Part shown: positions 1-6,895 of the stretch, in pieces | Numbering within the stretch: position 1 is the first letter of the stretch | Layout of the letters: every line of letters begins with the position of its first letter | DNA from: JABCPE02 sp963521545 | GTDB lineage: Bacteria > Bacteroidota > Bacteroidia > Flavobacteriales > Weeksellaceae | Assembly: GCA_963521545.1 (NCBI GenBank) | Contig: CAUQVP010000087.1 | Coordinates: 1-7,632, forward strand | Direction of reading: 5' to 3' | Length of the DNA stretch: 7,632 bases | Made by a program: the position numbers and the translations under genes | Notes under the pieces: model-generated | Database searches by the model: none | What the model was told of the DNA's origin: nothing | What the model saw: only the letters and a program-made list of their open reading frames with translations

Positions 1-3000
1 GAAACTTTTTATACAGAAAAATCTGATGCTGATATTCAGGATATCGTAAGCTGTATAAAAGATGGAGAAAAACTCTCAACGCCTATTGGTAGAGGTTTTG
101 GGAAGAGGAGAGGACTGGCTTCGCAGGAGTTTTATATAAAAAATACGGAAGAAATCAAACAGGCTTTTCGCCAGTATCCAGATGCATTTGAGGCATATAC
201 GGAGCTGTTGCAGAAATTTGAGCCTTATACCTTGAAGCGAGATGTTTTGCTTCCTGAATTTGATATTCCAGAGGAGTTTCAGCACGAAGATGATTTGAAA
301 GATGGCGGAAAACGCGGAGAAAACGCCTATTTACGGCATTTGACCTATGAAGGAGCAAAGAAAAAATACGGAGAAGTTACAGATGAGATAACAGAGCGTT
401 TGGATTTTGAACTGGAAGTAATTGCTAAAACGGGCTATCCAGGGTATTTCCTTATCGTTCAGGATTTTTGTAATGAGGCAAAAAATATGGGAGTTTCTGT
501 GGGGCCTGGGCGTGGTTCTGCGGCAGGTTCTGCGGTGGCATACTGCATCGGAATTACTAATGTAGACCCTATAAAATACGATCTCCTTTTTGAGCGTTTT
601 CTGAATCCAGAGCGTATTTCCATGCCCGACATTGATATAGATTTCGATGATGAGGGAAGGGACAGAATCATCAAATGGGTAATTGATAAATATGGGCAAA
701 GTAATGTAGCTCAGATTATTACCTATTCTGTTTTGGGTGGAAAATCTGCGATAAAAGATGCGGGAAGGGTCTTGGATGTGCCGATTTTTGAAACGAATAA
801 CATCGCAAAACTCGTTCCGTCTGTGCCAGGGATGAACATCGCAAAAGCCCTTTCGAAATACGATAAATTAAAGGATGAGGACAAAGTTTTGGTGGATGAG
901 ATGAAGGCTATCTTGGAGAACCCGAAAGACAGCCGTTATCGTGTTTTGGATTCTGCAAGGAAAATGGAAGGCTGTATCAGAAACACGGGAATTCACGCCT
1001 GCGGGGTGATTATCACGCCTGAGGATATTTCCAATCTTGTACCTATTTCCATCGCAGCGAAAGATGCGGATATTTTGGTTTCTCAGTTTGACAACTCGGT
1101 GGCGGAGAGTGCAGGACTGCTGAAAATGGACTTCCTTGGTTTGAGGACTTTGACCATTATCAAAGATGCTTTGAAACTCATTAAACAAAGATATAATATT
1201 GACATAAATCCAGATGAAATTCCGCTGGATGATGTGAAGACTTATCAGCTTTTCAAGGAAGGAAGAACGGTTGGGATTTTCCAATACGAAAGTGCTGGAA
1301 TGCAGAAATATATGAGGGATCTGAAACCAACGGTTTTCGCTGACCTTATTGCGATGAACGCGCTGTACAGACCAGGGCCGATAAAATACATCCCGAACTT
1401 TATCAACAGAAAGCACGGCGTAGAAGAAATAGTCTATGACCTCCCAGAAACAGAGGAATATCTGAAAGAAACTTACGGAATTACCGTTTATCAGGAGCAG
1501 GTGATGCTTTTGTCACAGAAATTGGCCAACTTTACCAAAGGTGAAGCCGATACCCTGCGTAAAGCCATGGGGAAAAAGCAGAGAAATGTCTTGGATAAAA
1601 TGTATCCGAAATTCATAGAAGGAGGAAAGGCGAATAATCTGGATGAAACCAAATTACAGAAAATCTGGAAGGACTGGGAGGCGTTCGCAGAATATGCTTT
1701 TAACAAGTCGCACTCCACATGTTACGCCCTGATAGCCTATCATACAGCTTATCTAAAAGCCAACTACCCAGCCGAATATATGGCGAGTGTGATGAGTAAT
1801 AACATTAACAACACTGCCCAAATCACCATGTTTATGGAAGACTGTAAATCTATGGGCGTGGATGTTCTGGGGCCGGATGTGAATGAAAGCCAATACAAAT
1901 TCTCGGTAAATGAGAAAGGGCAGATTCGTTTCGGACTTGGGGCGATAAAGGGAATAGGCGAGGGGCCAAGCGAAGCCATAGATCAGGAAAGACAAAAGGG
2001 CAAATTCAAGGATGTTTTTGATTTTTTTGAGCGGATTTCTTCATCACAGGTAAATAAGCGAGTGGTGGAAGGGCTGGTAATGGCAGGCGCTTTTGATGAA
2101 CTGGACATTTACCACAGAGCCCAGTATTTAGAGCCAGACAGCTCAGGAAAGACGGCTGTTGAAAAACTCCTCAGATATGGACAAAACTATAATGAAAGTA
2201 AGTCCTCTGTGGAAAATTCCCTCTTTGCGGATATGATGGAAGAGGTTCAGATAGAGCGCTTTAAAATCGAGCCTCAGCCAGAATGGTCTAATATGTATAA
2301 ACTTAATAAAGAAAAGGAGACCATTGGGTTTTATCTTTCTGCCCATCCGATAGATGAGTTTAAGTATCAATATAAGTTCATGCAAGGCTCTTTGAGTAAA
2401 AGAAGCATTATAGAAAAAGAGAGAAAGAATGAACCAGAAGAGCATTTGAATGTGGCCGATGCTGGAATGGATGCAGATATTTTAGAGGATGAAAATATAG
2501 ATTTCGGTATGGATGCCGAGTCAGAAGAAATGGTGGAAGAAACGACCAAAAAAATAGAACCGAGAGGCTTTCATAACTTCCTAAATCTGGATGAGGTGGA
2601 AAATTATAAATCTACCATCATCGCGAACAATGTTCCAGAGACCAATCTCAGCTGGAAAGACCGCCAAAATAATATGAATAAAGGCAAAGAATACACCGTG
2701 GCGGGAATGATTACGGAGTATACCGTTCGGGATGGGAAGCGTGGCGGCGAAAAGGTGGCTTTTCTGACCTTGGAGGACTACGCAGGTTCGTGCTCTTTCC
2801 GTCTGGGAGACAGAGATTATATGAGGCTGAAAGACAAGATAGCTCCACAGCGATTTGTGATTTTAAAGATAAAATATTCCGTTTCGCAGGATGGAAGATG
2901 TTTTGTGAATGTGAACGATGTTTTGGAACTAAGGGATGCATTTGATAAATTTGCAAAATCTCTGACTGTTGTAATGCCAGTTCAGGATTTGAAAAAAGAG

Positions 3001-3186
3001 GATATAGAGTTTTTCAGAAATGAAATACTTACCAATAAAGGCGAGCATAAACTCAGCTTTTATATTAAAAATTCTGAGGATAACAGCATCATAGAGCTGG
3101 TATCTATGCAGCATAAAATAAGAATTGATGATAATGTATTGAAGATGATATACAAGGTCGGTAGATACGATGTGTTTTTGAACTAA
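1..3186 (+). CDS. dnaE: DNA polymerase III alpha subunit, 5'-truncated by the window edge
   Basis: Catalytic subunit of the replicative DNA polymerase. The frame is open from base 1 to the TAA at 3184-3186 (1061 residues visible), so the true start lies upstream; the TTG at 208 is internal. Numbering visible residues from base 1: 1-70 match the end of the PHP domain and its exit (EFYIKN then EEI); GPGRGSAAGS at 168-177 is a polymerase-core motif; PDIDIDF at 209-215 carries the catalytic Asp pair (D212 and D214, equivalent to E. coli D401/D403); the DFLGLRTLTII motif begins with D377, the third catalytic Asp (E. coli D555); YQEQVMLLSQ starts at 497; NKSHSTCYALI lies at 568-578. ENSLF at 738-742 sits where E. 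coli has its beta-clamp-binding motif. HPI at 782-784 is followed by an unusual acidic linker, then an OB fold at about 895-965 and a C-terminal region to 1061. All three catalytic aspartates are intact. gldF follows after 28 bases on the same strand with no terminator between, so readthrough is possible. Confidence 0.97.
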   Translation, partial: ETFYTEKSDADIQDIVSCIKDGEKLSTPIGRGFGKRRGLASQEFYIKNTEEIKQAFRQYPDAFEAYTELLQKFEPYTLKRDVLLPEFDIPEEFQHEDDLKDGGKRGENAYLRHLTYEGAKKKYGEVTDEITERLDFELEVIAKTGYPGYFLIVQDFCNEAKNMGVSVGPGRGSAAGSAVAYCIGITNVDPIKYDLLFERFLNPERISMPDIDIDFDDEGRDRIIKWVIDKYGQSNVAQIITYSVLGGKSAIKDAGRVLDVPIFETNNIAKLVPSVPGMNIAKALSKYDKLKDEDKVLVDEMKAILENPKDSRYRVLDSARKMEGCIRNTGIHACGVIITPEDISNLVPISIAAKDADILVSQFDNSVAESAGLLKMDFLGLRTLTIIKDALKLIKQRYNIDINPDEIPLDDVKTYQLFKEGRTVGIFQYESAGMQKYMRDLKPTVFADLIAMNALYRPGPIKYIPNFINRKHGVEEIVYDLPETEEYLKETYGITVYQEQVMLLSQKLANFTKGEADTLRKAMGKKQRNVLDKMYPKFIEGGKANNLDETKLQKIWKDWEAFAEYAFNKSHSTCYALIAYHTAYLKANYPAEYMASVMSNNINNTAQITMFMEDCKSMGVDVLGPDVNESQYKFSVNEKGQIRFGLGAIKGIGEGPSEAIDQERQKGKFKDVFDFFERISSSQVNKRVVEGLVMAGAFDELDIYHRAQYLEPDSSGKTAVEKLLRYGQNYNESKSSVENSLFADMMEEVQIERFKIEPQPEWSNMYKLNKEKETIGFYLSAHPIDEFKYQYKFMQGSLSKRSIIEKERKNEPEEHLNVADAGMDADILEDENIDFGMDAESEEMVEETTKKIEPRGFHNFLNLDEVENYKSTIIANNVPETNLSWKDRQNNMNKGKEYTVAGMITEYTVRDGKRGGEKVAFLTLEDYAGSCSFRLGDRDYMRLKDKIAPQRFVILKIKYSVSQDGRCFVNVNDVLELRDAFDKFAKSLTVVMPVQDLKKEDIEFFRNEILTNKGEHKLSFYIKNSEDNSIIELVSMQHKIRIDDNVLKMIYKVGRYDVFLN

Positions 3187-3214
3187 ATAAATTTTTGGAT
3201 AAAATAAATATAAA

Positions 3215-3943
3215 ATGATAGCAGTTTTTAAAAAAGAACTTTGGGCTTATTTTGGGAATTGGAGTGCGTGGGTCATCATCGCATCTTTCAGCCTTTTAGG
3301 AAGCTTGTTCTTGTTTTTCTTTGAGAATAATTTTAACTTTTTTGATATAGGTGCGGCTTCTATGCAGACTTATTTTGTGCTGGTTCCGTGGCTTTTTATG
3401 TTCATCATTCCTGCGCTTAGTATGAAAACTCTGGCAGAAGAGCAGCAGTCAGGAACGCTTGGTTGGCTTTTTTCTCAGCCTTTAAAATTGACAGAGGTTA
3501 TCGGTGGTAAATTCCTGTCTGTATGGCTGATAGGCGTTTTGTGCCTGTTGCCTTCCATCGTGTATTTTAATACGATTTCTACGCTCAGCATTCCAGAAGG
3601 AAATATAGATTTCGGGATGACTTTGGGCGGATATGTAGGATTGTTGCTGCTTATAGGAGCATTCACAGCGGTTGGGATTTTGGCATCAGCCTTATCATCC
3701 AACCAAGTGATGGCGTACCTTATAGGCGTTTTTTTATGTTTTTTCATGTTTTTTGGAATAGAGCAGTTGGCTTCGTATAAATTGCTGGGCGGTGGAGATT
3801 ATATCCTTCAGAACTTTGGTTTTTATTATCATTATATCGCCTTTACGAGAGGTTTGATAGACACTAAAGATGTGTTTTATTTCGGGTTGATAATATTTTT
3901 AGGGCTAAAAGCAGCCATGTTTTTTGTTGAAAGAAAAAAATAA
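3215..3943 (+). CDS. gldF: Gliding-motility-type ABC transporter permease GldF
   Basis: Inner-membrane permease of the ABC-2 family, 242 residues, of the size expected for GldF. Hydrophobic segments suggest six membrane spans at about residues 17-36, 52-70, 99-118, 136-160, 164-182 and 219-238. Between spans 2 and 3 lies EEQQSGTLGWLFSQPL (75-90), the cytoplasmic motif typical of ABC-2 permeases, which contacts the ATPase. In Flavobacterium johnsoniae GldF is described as acting with the ATPase GldA and with GldG; the transported substrate is not established. No ATPase gene is in the window. The ATG at 3215 is preceded by an A/T-rich stretch (aaataaatataaa) with no Shine-Dalgarno sequence, normal for Bacteroidota. 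It starts 28 bases after dnaE and is followed 62 bases later by gldG, which supports a gldF-gldG unit. Presence of gldF does not prove the host glides, since non-gliding relatives also carry it. Confidence 0.93.
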   Translation: MIAVFKKELWAYFGNWSAWVIIASFSLLGSLFLFFFENNFNFFDIGAASMQTYFVLVPWLFMFIIPALSMKTLAEEQQSGTLGWLFSQPLKLTEVIGGKFLSVWLIGVLCLLPSIVYFNTISTLSIPEGNIDFGMTLGGYVGLLLLIGAFTAVGILASALSSNQVMAYLIGVFLCFFMFFGIEQLASYKLLGGGDYILQNFGFYYHYIAFTRGLIDTKDVFYFGLIIFLGLKAAMFFVERKK

Positions 3944-4005
3944 AATATTCAAAATAAGAAGAAAGGAAATGAAGTAGGCGATTTTGAAAAAATGTATAAA
4001 ATAAT

Positions 4006-5661
4006 ATGAAAAATAAGAAAATAATAATATCTATTGGGATTGTTTTAGTTCTGCTTGTTGGGATTTTTGGTTTCTCCACAAGGATAGACCTTACCCAAGA
4101 AAAAAGATACACTCTTACAGACTCCACGATAAAAACCCTGAAAGCGGTAAAAAAACCGATGATGATAGAGGTTTATCTCGATGGCGATTTCCCAGCGAGT
4201 TTTAAGCAGTTACAGAACGAAACCAAATTCATGCTGGAAGAATTCCGAAAAATCAATCCAAAGATAGACTATAAATTCATAGACCCTATTAAGGAAAAAA
4301 TATCGAGAGATACGCTGGAAGCTATGGGCATGGAGCCGTCTATTTTACCTAATATGAAAGATGGTAAAATCTCTGAAATCGTCCTTTTCCCATATGCAGC
4401 GGTGAAGTATAATACCTATGGGACGGCTATTCCTCTGATTATCCAGCAGACAGGGATAGATGCATCGGAACAGCTGAATAAGTCTATTGAGAATTTGGAA
4501 TACAACTTTGTTTCCACTATTAAAACCATGATTACCGAAAAGAGAAAAAATGTAGGATTTTTGGTAAATCATGATGAGCTTAGACCAGACCAGTTTCAGG
4601 GCTTCTTGCAGTTGGCTTTGGATAATTATAATGTAGGGCCGATTATTCCACACACCAGAGGAGAACTCACCATGGAAGATGTTCCTACGCTCCAAAAAAT
4701 GGACGCCATAGTAATCGCCAAGCCGCGAAAGCCTTTTACTAATCAAGAAAAAGTGATTCTTGACCAATACATTATGAATGGAGGTAAAACCCTATGGATG
4801 CTGGATGCTGTGAATGCAGATATGGACACACTCTACCATTCCAAAAAAATAATGGCTTATCCGCAAGACCTTAACCTAACGGATTTTATGTTCAACTATG
4901 GTCTGAGAATCAATTCTGCCTTGGTTAAAGATTTCCAAAAAGCGGCTCTTAGGAGAATAGTGGTTGGAGAGATAGCGGGTAACCCTCAGTATGCTAGCCT
5001 GTTGTGGCCGTATTTCCCGCTTGGGATTAACGAGACAGGAAATCCTATCACTAGAAACATAAATCCTTTGAAATTTGAGTTTCCAACAGCCATAGATACT
5101 TTGGGAAGACCAGGAATTAAAACCCAAGTTCTCTATGAATCTAGTAACAGAACGACTCTGAAATCTACGCCTAATTATGTAGAACTGAGCGAGTTGCAGA
5201 ATATAGATAGCCTTAGTGTGATGGAAAAACCATCTACGCCGAAGATTTTTGCAGTGGCTTTGGAAGGGAAATTTAATTCTGCTTATGCCAACAGAAGTGA
5301 GAAAAATGAATATCCAAAGTTCAAAGCAAAAAGTGGCGAGAATAAAATGATAGTTATCTCCGATGGAGATGTCGCTAGAAACCAAGTCATCAGAGGAGAA
5401 CCGCTTCCTTTGGGCGAAGATCTGATGACTAACCAGCTCTATGGTAATGAGCAGTTTCTGAGAAATGTGCTGGAATATCTTCTAGATGATGATAATCTCA
5501 TCGAGTTGCGTAGCCGAAGCATAGAAGTTCGCCTCTTGGATGGGAAGAGAATTAATGATGAGAAATCCTACTGGCAGTGGCTGAATCTATTATTGCCGCT
5601 GGGAATTATCGGAGGTATGGGAGCATTGTTCTTCTGGCTGAGAAAGAGAAAATTTGCATAA
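4006..5661 (+). CDS. gldG: Gliding-motility-type ABC transporter auxiliary protein GldG
   Basis: A 551-residue protein anchored in the inner membrane at both ends: one hydrophobic helix at about 5-24 (after MKNKK) and another at about 523-545, followed by RKRKFA. The large middle part is therefore predicted to face the periplasm. Features typical of GldG and the ABC_transp_aux family are RIDLTQEKRYTLTDST just after the first helix (26-41), a thioredoxin-like region beginning MIEVYLDGDFPASF, a second alpha/beta region containing DAIVIAKPRKPFTNQEK and GGKTLWMLDA, and a late VISDGDVARN motif. It is thought to work with GldF and the ATPase GldA; the substrate is unknown. The ATG at 4006 is the only sensible start: an in-frame TAA lies at 3997-3999 and the first helix follows at once. 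No Shine-Dalgarno sequence at usable spacing is seen. The gene ends five bases before a strong terminator hairpin, so it is the last gene of this rightward block. Confidence 0.94.
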   Translation: MKNKKIIISIGIVLVLLVGIFGFSTRIDLTQEKRYTLTDSTIKTLKAVKKPMMIEVYLDGDFPASFKQLQNETKFMLEEFRKINPKIDYKFIDPIKEKISRDTLEAMGMEPSILPNMKDGKISEIVLFPYAAVKYNTYGTAIPLIIQQTGIDASEQLNKSIENLEYNFVSTIKTMITEKRKNVGFLVNHDELRPDQFQGFLQLALDNYNVGPIIPHTRGELTMEDVPTLQKMDAIVIAKPRKPFTNQEKVILDQYIMNGGKTLWMLDAVNADMDTLYHSKKIMAYPQDLNLTDFMFNYGLRINSALVKDFQKAALRRIVVGEIAGNPQYASLLWPYFPLGINETGNPITRNINPLKFEFPTAIDTLGRPGIKTQVLYESSNRTTLKSTPNYVELSELQNIDSLSVMEKPSTPKIFAVALEGKFNSAYANRSEKNEYPKFKAKSGENKMIVISDGDVARNQVIRGEPLPLGEDLMTNQLYGNEQFLRNVLEYLLDDDNLIELRSRSIEVRLLDGKRINDEKSYWQWLNLLLPLGIIGGMGALFFWLRKRKFA

Positions 5662-5665
5662 AATA

Positions 5666-5701
5666 AAAATCTACTTCGTTTAGAAGTAGATTTTGTTTTT
5701 T
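5666..5701 (+). terminator. Rho-independent terminator after gldG
   Basis: A perfect 12-bp stem has its left arm at 5666-5677 and right arm at 5683-5694, with a five-base loop (GTTTA). The core pairs CTACTTC with GAAGTAG, and the stem runs into a T-rich tail at 5691-5701. It starts five bases after the gldG stop. The other strand also has a T-rich run after the same stem (complement of 5658-5670), so the hairpin could stop transcription from both sides of this convergent junction. Confidence 0.88.
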
Positions 5702-5720
5702 GGGATTAAATCATTTATTT

Positions 5721-5747
5721 AATAAAAAGACATTTCATTCTGAAATG
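5721..5747 (-). terminator. Probable terminator overlapping the stop codon of the 208-residue gene
   Basis: Read on the minus strand, CATTTCA (5747-5741) pairs with TGAAATG (5737-5731) around a three-base GAA loop. It is followed by TCTTTTTATT (5730-5721), a T-rich tail. The TGA stop codon of the 208-residue gene (5735-5737) lies inside the right arm. The stem is only 7 bp and A/T-rich, so it is weaker than the hairpin at 5666-5701, which may act as a second backstop for the same transcript. Confidence 0.55.
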
Positions 5748-6361
5748 GCGATTTCTATTTGTTCTTTATTGTTGTAACCATTGATTGTTTTTGTTTCAGA
5801 ATCATATTCTAACCAAAAAAAGTCTTTAATATCAGCCAAAACCGTGATTTTCCCAGTGTTTTTATTGAAAGATATCAGTTGATTTTTAAGCTGGTTATCC
5901 TCTAAAATAAGATTTTGTAATAAAATATAATTACCAATATCTTCCTGAAATTCACTTATAATCGCTCCGTTTAGGTCTGTTGCTGATTTTTCATCTGTTA
6001 GTTTGTAGAATATATAGCCATCATCATCAAGGTGTTCATTTGATTTGACACAAAAATCATCGAAAATTTTATATTCTTGGCTGTTTTCATCAGGGAGATA
6101 GTCTTCTTTTTTTAGTTTAAATTGTTCGTTTTCAAATAGAATATTTTTGCTGGTTTTAATATTTGTTTTGTCTTTAATTCCGAAAAAATCCTCTTTGACA
6201 GCCGAAATAATGGAACTAATGCCTGAATATATTCCCCATCCTATCAATAAAAGTATTCCAAATATGAAAAGAAAAGGAACGCACAGATAAAGAAGAAGTT
6301 TCATCCAAAAAGAGTTATTCTCTGGAGGTAATGCAGAAATTTTAATATTTAAGACTTTCAT
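5735..6361 (-). CDS. Hypothetical single-pass membrane protein, 208 residues
   Basis: I do not recognise this protein. It starts at the ATG complementary to 6359-6361, preceded by an A/T-rich, Shine-Dalgarno-free leader (TTCAAAATATAAAA), and ends with TGA at 5735-5737. Residues 1-21 are short and polar; about 22-46 form one strongly hydrophobic helix (LLLYLCVPFLFIFGILLLI within it); residues 47-58 may be an amphipathic extension. The remaining 150 residues are soluble, lysine- and acid-rich, with predicted beta-like stretches such as GYIFYKL, NGAIISEF, KITVLAD and FFWLEYD. No catalytic motif, lipobox or cleavable signal peptide is evident; the helix looks like an anchor. It is the last gene of the leftward block, 87 bases after the 143-residue gene. 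Sampled 60-base blocks (5761-5820 and 6121-6180) contain 15 and 13 G+C, far less than the flanking housekeeping genes. The coding call is good; the function is unknown. Confidence 0.82.
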   Translation of the reverse strand: MKVLNIKISALPPENNSFWMKLLLYLCVPFLFIFGILLLIGWGIYSGISSIISAVKEDFFGIKDKTNIKTSKNILFENEQFKLKKEDYLPDENSQEYKIFDDFCVKSNEHLDDDGYIFYKLTDEKSATDLNGAIISEFQEDIGNYILLQNLILEDNQLKNQLISFNKNTGKITVLADIKDFFWLEYDSETKTINGYNNKEQIEIAISE

Positions 6362-6448
6362 TTTTTATATTTTGAACAATTTTAATCCGTTTTCATCCGT
6401 AATTTCATGAATGTCTTTTGAGGTTCAGAATGGTGTTTACAGTCTCTT

Positions 6449-6880
6449 TTAGTTTTTAGGAAATAAAAAATTCATAATTTCTTTATCTTCCCAGAAAATA
6501 TGGTCAGTAATATGGAAAATTTCCTCTTTATAAGGGTGATTTAGGGCTTCCTCTCGGTCAAGGATTTTCCCTTTTAGTATGTTTTCCCAAGGAACTTCAT
6601 TTTTATCCAATAATGAAACATTTGCCTGCTGATTTTCATCAACCCAAAGCGCCATCGGGAAACCTGTTACTTTTGTATATTCTTCACTTTCAGGGTTTTC
6701 CCATTCACATATACCTATCAAACATTTTACTTCCTTTTCCTCGGCGTGTTCTGTGAAAGTGGCATAGTAAAAAGCAATAGCTTCGTTATTCTTATAAACA
6801 AATCTTGTGAGCCAAGTTACCCTATTACCACAGCATTTACAGGTGGTGTAATTAGGTTTTTCAAATTCTATTTCTATCAT
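6449..6880 (-). CDS. Conserved-looking hypothetical protein with a CxCC motif, 143 residues
   Basis: A small, soluble, acidic protein with no signal peptide or membrane helix. Cysteines sit at 14, 16 and 17 in TTCKCCGNRVTWLTRFVY and again at 53 and 58 (KCLIGICEW); near the C-terminus is FHITDHIFWEDKEI with His 123 and 127. These could bind a metal, but that is inference. The overall pattern (an N-terminal FEKPNY...C.CCG segment, a middle GFPMALWV segment, PWENILKGKILDREEALNH, then FHITDHI) resembles small uncharacterised bacterial proteins I have seen before, but I cannot attach a named family or role. The ATG complementary to 6878-6880 lies 15 bases after the tatD stop, so the two are probably cotranscribed; the spacing is tight and no terminator lies between. 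The stop is TAA at 6449-6451. The block 6481-6540 contains 19 G+C of 60, lower than tatD or dnaE. An immunity-protein-like role is possible but not supported by any toxin gene in the window. Confidence 0.82.
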   Translation of the reverse strand: MIEIEFEKPNYTTCKCCGNRVTWLTRFVYKNNEAIAFYYATFTEHAEEKEVKCLIGICEWENPESEEYTKVTGFPMALWVDENQQANVSLLDKNEVPWENILKGKILDREEALNHPYKEEIFHITDHIFWEDKEIMNFLFPKN

Positions 6881-6895
6881 TTTATCTATTGTTTT

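Noticed and set aside
208..210. TTG as the start of dnaE
   Set aside because: The frame is open to base 1 and the upstream residues match the conserved end of the PHP domain, so this codon is internal.
331..699. Open frame of 122 codons on the minus strand opposite dnaE
   Set aside because: It is antisense to the GPGRGSAAGS and PDIDIDF motifs of dnaE; a codon-bias shadow.
868..1416. Open frame of 182 codons on the minus strand opposite dnaE
   Set aside because: It lies wholly opposite the conserved polymerase core, which is clearly coding on the plus strand. Its translation has no recognisable motif.
3601..3615. 15-base identity between gldF (3601-3615) and dnaE (2493-2507)
   Set aside because: Both copies encode the peptide NIDFGM in unrelated proteins with no flanking similarity; a chance match rather than a repeat element.
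3957..3970. Purine-rich stretch (gaagaaaggaaatg) as a ribosome-binding site for gldG
   Set aside because: It is about 40 bases before the gldG ATG, too far to act, and the nearby ATGs open frames that stop within a few codons.
4876..5385. Open frame of 169 codons on the minus strand opposite gldG
   Set aside because: It is fully covered by gldG, and its Arg/Ser/Phe-rich translation resembles no protein.
5735..6880. Toxin-antitoxin or defence pair
   Set aside because: No nuclease, toxin, DNA-binding or antitoxin motif could be seen in either protein; size and adjacency alone are not enough.
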